Shown: positions 1-9,006, counted from the first letter of the stretch. The stretch: 64,000 bases of DNA from Nocardioides sp. GY 10127 (GCF_004919085.1 NZ_STGL01000003.1:496001-560000); one strand, 5' to 3'. The notes: generated from the letters alone by a model not told the origin. A program made the numbers and translations.

Positions 1-41
1 GCCGGAGACGAGGACGACGAGGCGGGGACGTGCGGGGTCGG

Positions 42-1382
42 TCACGGGCGAGACTGTAGTCGCCGGTCTTCGTGCCGCTGGTCCCGGTGCCGCCGGTCCC
101 CGTGCCGCTGGAACAGCGCCGTGAGGAGACCGCCGACGGCACCGCCGAGCGCGAAGGCCGGCACCGCGTGGGCCAGGACGTCGAGGGCAGCCGGGCCGAG
201 GTCGGCCATCCGGTCCGGGCCGACGGCGCCGCCCGACAGCGCCGCGAGCAGCCCGACGACCACGCCGGCGAGCAGCGAGCCGAGGGCACCGCGCAGGGCG
301 GGGTCGACCAGTCCGGGCACCGGGTGCCGGCGCTGCGTCAGCGCCGAGCCCACCGCCGCCGAGAGCGGTGCGACGCCGAGGAGCAGGACCTGCCACGCAC
401 CGGGGGTGCCGGCGTCCGGGAGCGCCGCGAGCAGGGGGAACATCGGCAGCGCCCCCAGCACGACGCCCGAGGGGCTCACGAGGGTGCCCGTGCCCACGGC
501 GAAGCCGGGGCCGAGCAGGTAGGCGCCGCCCCACACGGCGGCGTTCGGCAGCACCAGAAGGCAGACGAGCACGTAGGCGGTCGCGTCGCCGGCGTCCACG
601 TGCAGCTGCGAGAGGATGTTGGCGAAGGTGCTGGCGTCCAGCGCCAGGCTGAGCAGCACCACGCCGAGGCAGGTCACCAGCCACACGAGCAGGACGCGCC
701 GGGCCACCGCCGTGGCACCGCGCACCGCGGTGGGGAGCCGGTCCGCCAGCGCGGCCGCCCGGCCGGTGCCGACGGCGATCCCGGCGCCGCCCAGGCCGGC
801 CGCCAGCAGCAGCGTGAGCAGGACGAGGCGGAACGTGTTCGCCACGGGGGCCAGCGGCCAGGCCGCCAGCTCGGTGAGCAGGACGACGACGAGGTAGCCG
901 AGCGCGAAGAAGCCGGTGGCGAGCGGGACCGTCCAGTCCCGCTCGCCGTCCGCGAGGCGGTCGGCGTCCGGGCCGTGCCCGGCGAGGGCCACCCCGGTGC
1001 GCAGGGACCGCCGCCAGGTCGACCACACGACCAGCAGCGTCACGCCGAGCGGCAGGAGGGTGACCGGGACGTCGTCCACGACCACGCCCGAGCCGTGGCC
1101 CATCAGCCAGGCGAGCGCCCCCACGCGCAGCCCGTCGCGGGGCGCGCCGTGGGTGCCGGCGTCCGCGAGGAACCAGCCGAGCAGCCCGAGGACGGCGCAG
1201 CCGACGAGCGGGCCGAGGGCGGCGACGACGCCGCCCCAGACCGAGACGAGGGCGAGGGACCGCGGGCGTCGAGGCGTGCGCCCAGGGCGGCCAGTGCGCC
1301 CGGCGCGCGGCGACCGCGATGCCGGCCGGCCGTGCGGGCGGGGGCCGGAGCGGTCCAGGGTGGAGGTCTCGGGAGGCGTCAT
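42..1382 (-). CDS. PerM-like (DUF6350) polytopic membrane protein
   Basis: The product has a basic Pro/Arg-rich cytoplasmic N-terminus of about 45 residues followed by many hydrophobic segments of Leu/Val/Ala/Gly, so it is an integral membrane protein with perhaps 10 spans. Length, composition and position near sucDC match the actinobacterial DUF6350 family, whose mycobacterial member PerM supports cell division and lies between sucD and purN. The ATG at 1382 was chosen; a GTG nine codons upstream (1409) is also possible. No enzyme motif is seen. Family assignment rests on topology and gene order, so the role in division is inference. Confidence 0.7.
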   Translation of the reverse strand: MTPPETSTLDRSGPRPHGRPASRSPRAGRTGRPGRTPRRPRSLALVSVWGGVVAALGPLVGCAVLGLLGWFLADAGTHGAPRDGLRVGALAWLMGHGSGVVVDDVPVTLLPLGVTLLVVWSTWRRSLRTGVALAGHGPDADRLADGERDWTVPLATGFFALGYLVVVLLTELAAWPLAPVANTFRLVLLTLLLAAGLGGAGIAVGTGRAAALADRLPTAVRGATAVARRVLLVWLVTCLGVVLLSLALDASTFANILSQLHVDAGDATAYVLVCLLVLPNAAVWGGAYLLGPGFAVGTGTLVSPSGVVLGALPMFPLLAALPDAGTPGAWQVLLLGVAPLSAAVGSALTQRRHPVPGLVDPALRGALGSLLAGVVVGLLAALSGGAVGPDRMADLGPAALDVLAHAVPAFALGGAVGGLLTALFQRHGDRRHRDQRHEDRRLQSRP

Positions 1383-1519
1383 GGCCCGTCCATGGTCACC
1401 CGGGGACACCCCCTCGGCGCGGCAGGCACGCCGGGCGCGGGCGCCGCGTCACCCCGGTCGCGTCACATCGCCTCGCCGGTTCCCGACCCCGGCCGTGGCG
1501 CCCGTACCCTGGGCGGGCC

Positions 1520-3403
1520 ATGACCGAGCAGCAGGACTTCGACGACCTCTACGCCGAGGCCCGTGAGCGCCTCCTCCTGCAGGCCTACGCGCTGACGGGC
1601 GACCTGCGCGCCTCGCGCGGCGCCGTGCGGGAGACCTTCGTCTCCGCCTGGCAGCACTGGCGCCAGGCCACCCGCGGGAGCGACCCCGAGGCCTGGGTCC
1701 GCCCGCGGGCCTGGGCGCTCGCCCACCGGCGCCACACCACCCACGTCTGGCACCGCGAGAAGTCCCTGGACCCCGGCGTGCGCCGCACGCTCGAGGCGCT
1801 GTCCTCGCTCTCCTGGACCCAGCGCCGGGTGCTGGTGCTCGTGCACCTGGCCGCCGTCTCGCTGCCGGACGCCGCCCGCGAGCTCGGCCTGACCGTCGAC
1901 GCGTTCACCTCCGAGCTCCAGCGCTCGACCGCCGCCGTGGCCCTGGCCGCCGAGGTGCCGAGCAGCCACGTCCCGATCATGCTCCGCGGCCTCGAGCCGG
2001 CGCTCGAGGGCGTCCGCTGGAGCCGCGCCGCCCGCCTGCGCCGTGCCGGGACCACCCGGCGCCGCACCGCCGTCGTGGTGGGGGTCGGGCTGGTGGCGGC
2101 GGCGGTCGTGGTGTCCGGCGTCGTCGTGGACGACCCCGACGGTGCCCGCCCCCGGCTCGACCGGGCGCTCACCGGGGTCTCGACCGCCGGCGCGGGTGCC
2201 GGGGTGGAGGGCTCGGCGGACGGCTCCTCGACGTCCGCGGCCGACGCCGTGGCCCTCGTGGACGACGACATGCTGGCCGCCGACGACCTCGAGGGGGTCG
2301 TCGCGGGCAAGGGGTGGAAGGTCCTCGAGACCGACCACAACGTCGACGGGGACGGCCTCGTGCTGCCCTGCCAGCAGACCCGCTACGCCGACGAGGACGT
2401 CCAGGACGCCCTCGTGCGCACGCTGCGCTCTGCCGGCAGCGGCGCCGAGCGGCTCACCGCGACGCAGATGACCGAGGAGTCCGCCGACGCGCTGGCCGCC
2501 CGGGCCTCGTACACGCTGTGGTCGCAGTGGGTGTCGGGCTGCACCGACACCCGCACCCAGCTCCTCGCCGTGCGCGACGTCGCCGGGGTCGGCGACCAGG
2601 CGTTCCAGGTCGTCCTGCGCGACTGGTCCTCCCCCACCACCACCGAGGTCGTCCAGGTGGCGCGCACCGGGCGCTACCTCACCGTCGTGGCGCTGGAGCG
2701 CCGTGGCACCGCGACCGGCAGCCTGCCCGCCGCCGCCCGGACCCTCTCCAGCGCCGTCTCGGGCCTGTGCGGGCTCGTCGGCGCGGGCGCCTGCGGAGGC
2801 TCGCCCACGCTCACCGAGACCGACCCCGTGCCGGTCGCCGAGGTGCCCACCATGCTGGTGGACGCCGACCTGCCGCCCGTCACGGGCGTCTCCGCGGACT
2901 GGGCCGGCTCCGAGACCGACACGAAGGTGGCCACCAACCCGGCCGCGACCCGGTGCGACGAGACGTCCTTCTCCGGGCGCTACCGCGGGGTGCGGTTCAC
3001 CGACACCGCCACCCGCACCTTCCTCATCCCCGACGCCACGAAGCTGCCGGTGGAGTTCGGCCTGACCGAGACGGTCGGGGCGCTGCCGGTGGCCCGGGCC
3101 AAGGCGCTGGTGACGCACGTGGCCGCGCGGATGTCCTCCTGCTCCGACCGCGACCCCGGCACGAAGGTGCGCGTCGTGCGCACCCGCACCGACGGCGCCG
3201 ACCAGGTGTCGGTGTGGCGGGTGACGGTCGAGGTGACGGCGAGGAAGAGCGTCGTCTACGACATGGCGCTGGTGCGGCACGGCGGCGCCCTCGCGCAGGT
3301 CGGGTTCGTGCCGGCCGGCCGGCGCACGTTCGCGGACGGCGCCTTCACCGCCCTCGCCGAGCGGGCGCTGGCCCGCCTGCGGGCGGGCGTCGAGGCCGGC
3401 TGA
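1520..3403 (+). CDS. Sigma-70-like (ECF) protein fused to a membrane-anchored C-terminal domain
   Basis: Residues about 9-80 resemble sigma region 2 (DDLYAEARERLLLQAYAL, then an ETFVSAWQHW stretch) and about 90-140 resemble region 4 (SLSWTQRRVLVLVHLAAVSL, then DAARELGL), both rather degenerate. A basic stretch and one membrane segment (about 183-203) follow, then about 420 residues presumably outside the cell, with several Cys residues. Start ATG 1520 was chosen because it opens directly into the region 2 motif. At 627 residues it is over three times the length of a simple ECF factor. It could be a membrane-tethered sigma factor or a sensor that has lost promoter binding. The true ECF gene follows at 3497. 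Confidence 0.72.
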   Translation: MTEQQDFDDLYAEARERLLLQAYALTGDLRASRGAVRETFVSAWQHWRQATRGSDPEAWVRPRAWALAHRRHTTHVWHREKSLDPGVRRTLEALSSLSWTQRRVLVLVHLAAVSLPDAARELGLTVDAFTSELQRSTAAVALAAEVPSSHVPIMLRGLEPALEGVRWSRAARLRRAGTTRRRTAVVVGVGLVAAAVVVSGVVVDDPDGARPRLDRALTGVSTAGAGAGVEGSADGSSTSAADAVALVDDDMLAADDLEGVVAGKGWKVLETDHNVDGDGLVLPCQQTRYADEDVQDALVRTLRSAGSGAERLTATQMTEESADALAARASYTLWSQWVSGCTDTRTQLLAVRDVAGVGDQAFQVVLRDWSSPTTTEVVQVARTGRYLTVVALERRGTATGSLPAAARTLSSAVSGLCGLVGAGACGGSPTLTETDPVPVAEVPTMLVDADLPPVTGVSADWAGSETDTKVATNPAATRCDETSFSGRYRGVRFTDTATRTFLIPDATKLPVEFGLTETVGALPVARAKALVTHVAARMSSCSDRDPGTKVRVVRTRTDGADQVSVWRVTVEVTARKSVVYDMALVRHGGALAQVGFVPAGRRTFADGAFTALAERALARLRAGVEAG

Positions 3404-3421
3404 GAAATTCCCGAGGAGCGG

Positions 3422-3450
3422 TGCAACCTCAGCGCTCGCCGGGGCGTACC
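3422..3450 (+). promoter_or_regulatory. Candidate ECF-type promoter of the sigma/partner pair
   Basis: TGCAACC (3422-3428) and CGTACC (3445-3450) are separated by 16 bases, the spacing of ECF-dependent promoters (an AAC-type -35 with a CGT-type -10). It lies 47 bases upstream of the sigma gene at 3497, as expected for autoregulation. The leader after it can fold through CTGCTG ... CAGCAG (3452-3487). Consensus matching was by eye only. Confidence 0.4.
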
Positions 3451-3496
3451 ACTGCTGAGATCCTCGCTCGGAGGTCTCCCCAGCAGAGGACGTGAG

Positions 3497-4009
3497 ATGG
3501 ACGAGGTCGAGTTCGACGACTTCTACGCCGCCTCCTACGCCCGTGTCGTCAGCCAGGTCCACGCCATGATCGGCAGCCGCGACGAGGCGGAGGAGTGCGT
3601 GCAGGAGGCCTTCGCCCGGGCCTGGGCGCACCGGCGGAAGCTCCAGAGCGCCGAGCACCCGGAGGCCTGGGTGCGGACCACCGCCTACCGGCTCGCGGTG
3701 AGCCGCTGGCGCCGGGTGGTGCGTGGACGCCGGCCCGCCGACCGGGCCCTGGCGGCACCCGTGACCGCACCGGCCCCCGACGAGCGGCGGGTCGCCCTGA
3801 TGACCGCGCTGGCGCGTCTGCCCGAGGACCAGCGTCGCGCGCTCGTCCTGCACCACCTCGCCGACCTGCCGGTCGCCGAGGTCGCCCGCGAGGTCGGTGC
3901 CCCCGAGGGCACCGTCAAGGCCCGGCTCAGCCGCGGCCGCACCGCGCTGGCCGCCCTGCTCGCCGAGGTGGGCGACGGCGGCCTGACCGAAGGAGCCTCC
4001 CGTGCCTGA
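3497..4009 (+). CDS. ECF RNA polymerase sigma factor (SigE family)
   Basis: A 170-residue protein with a complete sigma region 2 (FDDFYAASYARVVSQ, then SRDEAEECVQEAFARAWAHR, through to YRLAVSRWRR) and region 4 (ALARLPEDQRRALVLHHLAD, then a GAPEGTVKARLSRGRTAL helix-turn-helix). No extra C-terminal domain is present. It should direct RNA polymerase to a small stress regulon. The next gene overlaps it by 8 bases, with its ribosome site AGGAG inside this gene, so the two are probably translated together. A matching promoter-like pair lies upstream, suggesting autoregulation. Confidence 0.93.
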   Translation: MDEVEFDDFYAASYARVVSQVHAMIGSRDEAEECVQEAFARAWAHRRKLQSAEHPEAWVRTTAYRLAVSRWRRVVRGRRPADRALAAPVTAPAPDERRVALMTALARLPEDQRRALVLHHLADLPVAEVAREVGAPEGTVKARLSRGRTALAALLAEVGDGGLTEGASRA

Positions 4010-4868
4010 CCCCGACCAGGACCTGTTCGCCGTGCTCCGCGACGATCCCCACGCCGGCGGCTCCCCTTCCACGGGTCCCCGGCCGTCGGCCGCCGACGTC
4101 CGGCGCCGAGGGGACGCCCTGCGGCGCCGCCGCACCGCCGCGGCGGTGACCGGGGCGGTCGCGGCCGTCGTCCTCGCCGTCGGCGTGCCCGTAGCCGTCG
4201 CCGGTGCCTCGGGTCGCGGCGGCCAGGAGCCCCCGGTGGCCGTCTCGTCGTCCGCCACGCCCAGCGGCGACCCCAGCACCGGCCCCAGCACCGATCCCGA
4301 CACCCTGCCCACGACCGTGCCCGAGGACTTCCCGCTCACCACGGGGATGCCGGACGCGGCCGCCGGGGGCACGCTGCGGACCACGACCGGCTCGGCCGAC
4401 GCCCTGGACTTCGCGGTCGACGCCTGCGAGCCCTCGGGCCTGCTCGACTCGGCGGTCGCCAGCCGGCTGGCCACCTGGACCGACCCCAGCGAGGGCGGGG
4501 AGCAGCGGCTGCTGGCCGTGTACGCGGGCGACCTGGACGCCGCCCACGCTGTCGACGCCGAGACGGACCGGCTGCTCGGCTGCGCCGACGGGCTCGCCAC
4601 GGCCCGCGCGGGCGTGCCCGCCGACGAGGCGCTGCTGCGGCTCGGCGACGGCTACGCGGGGACGGACTCCGTCACGGCCGTGAGCCAGGTGCTCGACGGC
4701 GGCGAGGGCTACGTGGTGGTCGTCGTCCGGACCGGGCGGGCCCTCCTCGTCCTGTCCGCCTACTCCATGGGGCTGGGCGACCCGCAGGTCGCGCAGGACC
4801 TGGCCCTGTCGATGCTCGCCGACGCGATCGCGACGATCGACGCCTCGGTGGCCGAGTACGGCGGCTGA
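4002..4868 (+). CDS. Membrane-anchored partner of the ECF sigma factor (putative anti-sigma)
   Basis: A GTG start at 4002 preceded by AGGAG overlaps the sigma gene by 8 bases. The 288-residue product has an Asp/Pro-rich cytoplasmic N-terminus of about 45 residues, an Arg-rich flank, a single membrane segment (about 46-68) and an extracytoplasmic Ser/Thr/Pro linker plus domain. This is the layout of anti-sigma factors encoded beside ECF genes. No zinc-binding anti-sigma motif (HxxxCxxC) is visible, so binding to the sigma factor is inferred from gene order. The outer part may have an unrelated sensory or binding role. Confidence 0.72.
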   Translation: MPDPDQDLFAVLRDDPHAGGSPSTGPRPSAADVRRRGDALRRRRTAAAVTGAVAAVVLAVGVPVAVAGASGRGGQEPPVAVSSSATPSGDPSTGPSTDPDTLPTTVPEDFPLTTGMPDAAAGGTLRTTTGSADALDFAVDACEPSGLLDSAVASRLATWTDPSEGGEQRLLAVYAGDLDAAHAVDAETDRLLGCADGLATARAGVPADEALLRLGDGYAGTDSVTAVSQVLDGGEGYVVVVVRTGRALLVLSAYSMGLGDPQVAQDLALSMLADAIATIDASVAEYGG

Positions 4869-4893
4869 CCCCCGCCCCTCTTCCCTCCGGACG

Positions 4894-4933
4894 CACCGCA
4901 CCCCCCGGAGCCGTGGCTCCGGGGGGTGCGGTG
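4894..4933. terminator. Bidirectional intrinsic terminator
   Basis: A perfect 19-base inverted repeat with a 2-base centre lies between the convergent sigma-partner gene and sucD. It is G/C-rich and lacks a strong U tract, as is usual in actinobacteria. It can serve both strands. Confidence 0.8.
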
Positions 4934-4983
4934 GGTGCTGCGACGAGCGTCGACCCGGGTCGCCCCGGGATCGGGGTGAGGGC

Positions 4984-5877
4984 TCAGAGAGCCTTCATCA
5001 CCTCGCGCATGAGCTCGGCGGTCTCGGACGGCGTCTTGCCGACCTTCACGCCGACGGCCTCGAGGGCCTCCTTCTTCGCCTGGGCGGTGCCGGCGGAGCC
5101 GGACACGATCGCGCCGGCGTGGCCCATCGTCTTGCCCTCGGGGGCGGTGAAGCCCGCGACGTAGCCGACGACCGGCTTGGTGACGTTGTCCTTGATGAAC
5201 GCGGCGGCGCGCTCCTCGGCGTCGCCACCGATCTCACCGATCATCACGATGGCCTTGGTCTCCGGGTCGGCCTCGAACGCGGCGAGCGCGTCGATGTGCG
5301 TGGTGCCGATGATCGGGTCGCCGCCGATGCCGATGGCGGTGGAGAAGCCGAAGTCCTTCAGCTCGTACATCATCTGGTACGTCAGGGTGCCCGACTTCGA
5401 CACGAGGCCGATCGGGCCCTTGCCGGCGATGGTGTGCGGGGTGATGCCGGCCAGCGACTCCTCCGGCGTGATGATGCCGGGGCAGTTCGGGCCGATCATC
5501 CGGGTGCCGGCGTGGTTCGCCTCGGACTGGAGGTAGCTCCAGACCTCGGCGGTGTCCTGCACCGGGACGCCCTCGGTGATGACGACGAGCAGGCCGATGC
5601 CGGCGTCGATGGCCTCGATGCAGGCGGCCTTGGTGAAGGCCGGCGGCACGAAGACGACGGACACGTCGGCGCCCGTCTCCTTCATGGCCTCGGCGACGGT
5701 GCCGAACACGGGCTGCTCGGTGCCGTTGAGCTCGACGGTGGTGCCGGCCTTGCGGGCGTTCACGCCGCCCACGATGTTGGAGCCGGCCTGGAGCATCAGG
5801 GTGGTGTGCTTGGAGCCCATCCCACCGGTGATGCCCTGGACGATGATCTTGGAGTCCTTGTTCAGGTAGATCGACAT
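4984..5877 (-). CDS. sucD: Succinyl-CoA synthetase (ADP-forming) alpha subunit
   Basis: This subunit forms succinate and ATP from succinyl-CoA, ADP and phosphate in the TCA cycle, together with SucC. The 297-residue sequence has the CoA-binding Rossmann start ([16 protein letters not shown]), the [10 protein letters not shown] segment and the phosphorylated histidine in [10 protein letters not shown] (His253). Length is normal for the family. It lies 34 bases downstream of sucC in one operon and ends facing the terminator at 4894-4933. Confidence 0.98.
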   Translation of the reverse strand: MSIYLNKDSKIIVQGITGGMGSKHTTLMLQAGSNIVGGVNARKAGTTVELNGTEQPVFGTVAEAMKETGADVSVVFVPPAFTKAACIEAIDAGIGLLVVITEGVPVQDTAEVWSYLQSEANHAGTRMIGPNCPGIITPEESLAGITPHTIAGKGPIGLVSKSGTLTYQMMYELKDFGFSTAIGIGGDPIIGTTHIDALAAFEADPETKAIVMIGEIGGDAEERAAAFIKDNVTKPVVGYVAGFTAPEGKTMGHAGAIVSGSAGTAQAKKEALEAVGVKVGKTPSETAELMREVMKAL

Positions 5878-5911
5878 GGTTCTAGATCTCTCTTCTCGCT
5901 CGTCTCAGGGC

Positions 5912-7078
5912 TCAGGCGTTCGCCAGCTCGGCGGCCTTGTCGGCGGCACCGTCCATGGTGCCGACGACGGTGACCAGCGGGTGGGCGAGCTCGGCCAGGA
6001 TCTCGCGACCCTTCTCGACGTTGTTGCCGTCGAGGCGGACGACGAGGGGCTTGGTCGCCGCGTCGCCGAGGATCTCCAGGGCACCCTTGATGCCGTTGGC
6101 GACCTCGTCGCAGGCGGTGATGCCGCCGAAGACGTTCACGAACACGCTCTTGACCTGGGGGTCGTTGAGGATGACGTCCAGACCGTTCGCCATCACCTGG
6201 GCGTTCGCGCCGCCACCGATGTCGAGGAAGTTGGCGGGCTTGACCCCACCGTGGTTCTCGCCGGCGTAGGCGACGACGTCCAGGGTGCTCATCACGAGGC
6301 CCGCGCCGTTGCCGATGATGCCGACCTGGCCGTCGAGCTTGACGTAGTTGAGGCCGAGGTCCTTGGCCTTCGCCTCGAGCGGGTCGGCCTCCTCGCGGAT
6401 GACGAACTCCTCGTGGTGCGGGTGACGCACCTCGGAGGCGTTGTCGTCCAGCGAGACCTTGCCGTCGAGGGCCTCGAGCTTGTCGCCCTCGAGACGCGCG
6501 AGCGGGTTGACCTCGACGAGGGTGGCGTCCTCCTCGACGAAGGTCTTGTACAGCGCCTGGATCATCTCCACGGCCTGCTCGAAGACGGGCTCGGGGAACT
6601 TGGCCTCGGTGGCGATCTCGCGCGCCTTGGCCTCGTCGACACCGGCGCCCGGGTCCACCGCGATCTGCTTGACGGCGTCGGGGTTGGTCTTGGCGACCTC
6701 CTCGATCTCCACGCCGCCCTCGACCGAGGCGATGCACAGGTACTGGCGGTTCGCACGGTCCAGCAGGAAGGAGAAGTAGTACTCCTCCTGCGGCGGGGTC
6801 GCCGGGGTGACCAGGACGCGGTTGACCGTCAGGCCCTTGATCTCCATGCCCAGGATGTTGGAGGCGTGCTCGAAGGCCTCGTCGGCCGTCTTCGCCAGCT
6901 TCACGCCACCGGCCTTGCCACGGCCGCCGGCCTTGACCTGAGCCTTGATGACGGTCACGCCACCGATCGCCTCGGCGGCGGCCTTGGCGGCCTCCGCGGT
7001 CTCGACGACCGTGCCGAGGGTCGTCGCAACACCGTGCTTGGCGAAGAGCTCCTTCGCCTGGTACTCCATCAGATCCAC
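5912..7078 (-). CDS. sucC: Succinyl-CoA synthetase (ADP-forming) beta subunit
   Basis: The 388-residue ATP-grasp subunit begins [17 protein letters not shown], as in the family. It carries the lysine/glycine nucleotide segment [20 protein letters not shown], the metal-binding EVNPLA motif and the C-terminal [18 protein letters not shown] segment. It is the first gene of sucCD. Upstream on the reverse strand there is a TATGGT -10-like hexamer (7221-7226) and a CRP/GlxR-type palindrome about 60 bases before the predicted transcript start, suggesting cAMP-receptor-type control of this TCA step. Confidence 0.98.
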   Translation of the reverse strand: MDLMEYQAKELFAKHGVATTLGTVVETAEAAKAAAEAIGGVTVIKAQVKAGGRGKAGGVKLAKTADEAFEHASNILGMEIKGLTVNRVLVTPATPPQEEYYFSFLLDRANRQYLCIASVEGGVEIEEVAKTNPDAVKQIAVDPGAGVDEAKAREIATEAKFPEPVFEQAVEMIQALYKTFVEEDATLVEVNPLARLEGDKLEALDGKVSLDDNASEVRHPHHEEFVIREEADPLEAKAKDLGLNYVKLDGQVGIIGNGAGLVMSTLDVVAYAGENHGGVKPANFLDIGGGANAQVMANGLDVILNDPQVKSVFVNVFGGITACDEVANGIKGALEILGDAATKPLVVRLDGNNVEKGREILAELAHPLVTVVGTMDGAADKAAELANA

Positions 7079-7265
7079 TGATCCACCAGTTTCTCGTCGT
7101 GGCGCTCAGCACCTTGATGGCTGACGCCGTCGTCGTCGTTGACGTCGCGACCCGAGTCCTGGCGGGGCGACCCGAAAGGGGCGAGACCGGGCCAGGGACG
7201 GGCGAAGTCGTCTGCGGCGCACCATAGTCCGGGGCGACACGCAGGGACGAGGCCGCTCCCACCTA

Positions 7266-7281
7266 CGTGACTCAGGTCACG
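7266..7281. promoter_or_regulatory. CRP/GlxR-type operator
   Basis: The site reads CGTGAC-TCAG-GTCACG, a perfect inverted repeat that contains GTGA-N6-TCAC, the core of CRP-family (Crp, GlxR, Rv3676) operators. It lies between sucC (leftward) and the M23 gene (rightward). Relative to a TATGGT -10 at 7221-7226 on the reverse strand, its centre falls near -60, a classic activator position for sucCD. Confidence 0.6.
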
Positions 7282-7509
7282 CGGTACTTCCCGTCTCCTG
7301 GGGATGCCGCGAGGGCCATGTGAAGAAATGCGCATGGAACCCGTGTGGAGCGGGTAAAGACTTGTCCCCACGGTGCAGGTTCCCCGGGGTTGATCCGTTA
7401 TGGTCACCGAGGCCGCTGGTCGAGACCGGCGGCAGGACCCACCGGGAGCCACCGCTCCCCGGGTCAGCATCGACAGCCGACCGCACCACCAACGGGGAGC
7501 ACGTAGCAG
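7282..7509 (+). other. Long untranslated leader or promoter region before the M23 peptidase gene
   Basis: No gene is seen in 7079-7509. The part nearest the M23 gene has short G/C-rich self-complementary stretches (for example around 7432-7462) and the string CGACAGC near 7472. A TTATGGT (7398-7404) could be a -10 element. Cell-wall hydrolase genes of actinobacteria often have cyclic-di-AMP riboswitch leaders, but a full riboswitch core could not be traced by eye, so this is recorded only as a leader of unknown structure. Confidence 0.35.
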
Positions 7510-8877
7510 ATGGGTCAGCACCGAGCGGAAGGCTCCGGCAGCAGCGGAGCCGCGACGCCCGAGGTGGTTGCGACCCCTGCTCCCTACGTCGGACGCCGGC
7601 GTGCCGCCGCCCCGGTCGAGGCCGCGCCCGCCGCGACTGCCGCAGCCGCGCCGGTCGCCCCCGCGGCCCCGTCGGCCTACGTGGGCCGTCGCCGCGCCGT
7701 CCCGGCCGAGGCCGCCGCTGCGAGCCCCGCCGTGACCCCCGTGTCCGCGCCGGTCGCCACCACGCAGTACGTCGGTCGCCGGCGCGCCGCGGAGCCGGCG
7801 CCTTCCCCGGCCCCCGCGCTCGCCTCCGAGCCGATGCCGACCGTGGCGCCGCTGCTGGTGAGCGAGCTCGCCACCCCGACGACCCAGGAGCTCACGGCGC
7901 TGGTCGAGGGGACGCTCGAGGTCACCGCCGCGCCGCTGCACGACGACGTCATCGTCTCCACCACGGCCCCCAGCAGCCCCGCGACCGTCGACACCGGCGT
8001 GATCCGCGCGGTGCTCGCCGAGCTCGAGCCGCGCGACCAGTCGACGTCCTTCGCCTCGGAGGACACCGAGGTGCTGCCGCTGCTGGCCGCCGAGCCCGGC
8101 CGTCGCCGCGCCGCGACCCGTCGCAGCGCTCGGACGAACCGGCTGCGCCTGCCCTCGGCCCCGCTCGTCGCCGGCCTGGCGACGCTCGCGGTCACCGTCG
8201 GCGGCGTCGCCTGGACCTCCCAGCACGAGGCCGTCACCGTCGCGAGCACGACCGACTCGATCAGCGCCCTGTCCGGCAACACCGCCACGGTGGTCGGCGA
8301 GAACCGCCAGGTCGTCTCCCGCAGCACCGACCGGGTCTCGAGCACGGACACCGACTCCTCCAGCACGAGCAGCGAGAACGACCAGGACGCCGCCGCGGTG
8401 ACCAAGGCGGCCGCCAAGCGGAACGCGGCCCTGGAGACGATCGACGACCAGGCGAGCAAGCGCTCGAAGGACCTCGCGGACGCCTACGTCATCCCCGTCG
8501 ACAGCTACACGCTCACCGCCCGCTTCGGCGAGACGAGCAGCCTGTGGTCGACGGTCCACACCGGCCTCGACTTCGCCGCCCCGACCGGCACCGCGATCCA
8601 CGCCGTCGCCGCCGGCACCGTGACCTTCGCCGGCTACGACGGCAGCTACGGCTACAAGACCGTCGTCACGCTCGAGGACGGCACGGAGCTCTGGTACTGC
8701 CACCAGAGCGCCCAGTACGTCAGCGTCGGCGACACCGTCACCGCGGGCGAGACCATCGGCCTCGTGGGCGCCACCGGCAACGTGACCGGACCGCACCTCC
8801 ACCTCGAGGTCCGCCCCGGCGGCGGCGACCCGGTCGACCCGTACGCCTGGCTCGTCAACCACGGCCTGAACCCGTGA
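7510..8877 (+). CDS. Membrane-anchored M23 family peptidoglycan endopeptidase with YVGRRRA repeats
   Basis: The start is the ATG at 7510, just after GGGGAGCACG. Three YVGRRRA repeats (about 26-32, 57-63, 87-93) sit in a Pro/Ala-rich cytoplasmic N-terminus. A single membrane segment (about 217-236), a Ser/Thr-rich and coiled-coil stretch, and a C-terminal LytM/M23 domain (about 330-450) follow. The domain keeps all zinc and catalytic residues: HTGLD (His350, Asp354), CH (398) and HLHLEV (429-431). It should cut peptide cross-links of the cell wall. Mycobacteria have an M23 gene at the same place between uvrD1 and sucC. The intracellular repeats are the unusual part. Confidence 0.92.
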   Translation: MGQHRAEGSGSSGAATPEVVATPAPYVGRRRAAAPVEAAPAATAAAAPVAPAAPSAYVGRRRAVPAEAAAASPAVTPVSAPVATTQYVGRRRAAEPAPSPAPALASEPMPTVAPLLVSELATPTTQELTALVEGTLEVTAAPLHDDVIVSTTAPSSPATVDTGVIRAVLAELEPRDQSTSFASEDTEVLPLLAAEPGRRRAATRRSARTNRLRLPSAPLVAGLATLAVTVGGVAWTSQHEAVTVASTTDSISALSGNTATVVGENRQVVSRSTDRVSSTDTDSSSTSSENDQDAAAVTKAAAKRNAALETIDDQASKRSKDLADAYVIPVDSYTLTARFGETSSLWSTVHTGLDFAAPTGTAIHAVAAGTVTFAGYDGSYGYKTVVTLEDGTELWYCHQSAQYVSVGDTVTAGETIGLVGATGNVTGPHLHLEVRPGGGDPVDPYAWLVNHGLNP

Positions 8878-8883
8878 CCCGCC

Positions 8884-8909
8884 CGCGCCACGGTCGACAC
8901 CGTGGCGCG
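8884..8909. terminator. Intrinsic terminator between the M23 gene and pcrA
   Basis: An 11-base perfect stem (CGCGCCACGGT) with a CGAC loop lies just after the M23 stop and before the convergent end of pcrA. It is followed on the + strand by GAACTTTCC. Confidence 0.75.
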
Positions 8910-9006
8910 GAACTTTCCCGGCCCCGCGCCCTGCCGCGGTGCGGCCGGCCCCAGGGCTGTTGAGTCAGGACTTCGGCCGCGGTGCTTGTGACTCGGGGCT
9001 GCTGCC

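Noticed and set aside
72..1523. Long + strand frames opposite the PerM-like gene
   Set aside because: They are rich in Arg/Gly/Pro/Gln, with no domain or ribosome site; they are the mirror of a high-GC gene. The same applies to similar long frames opposite pcrA, sucC, guaB, groEL and the pstS-like gene.
7282..7509. c-di-AMP (ydaO-type) riboswitch before the M23 gene
   Set aside because: Some strings (CGACAGC, GGGGTTGATC) recall the family, but the conserved core and pairing could not be laid out. Needs a covariance-model search.
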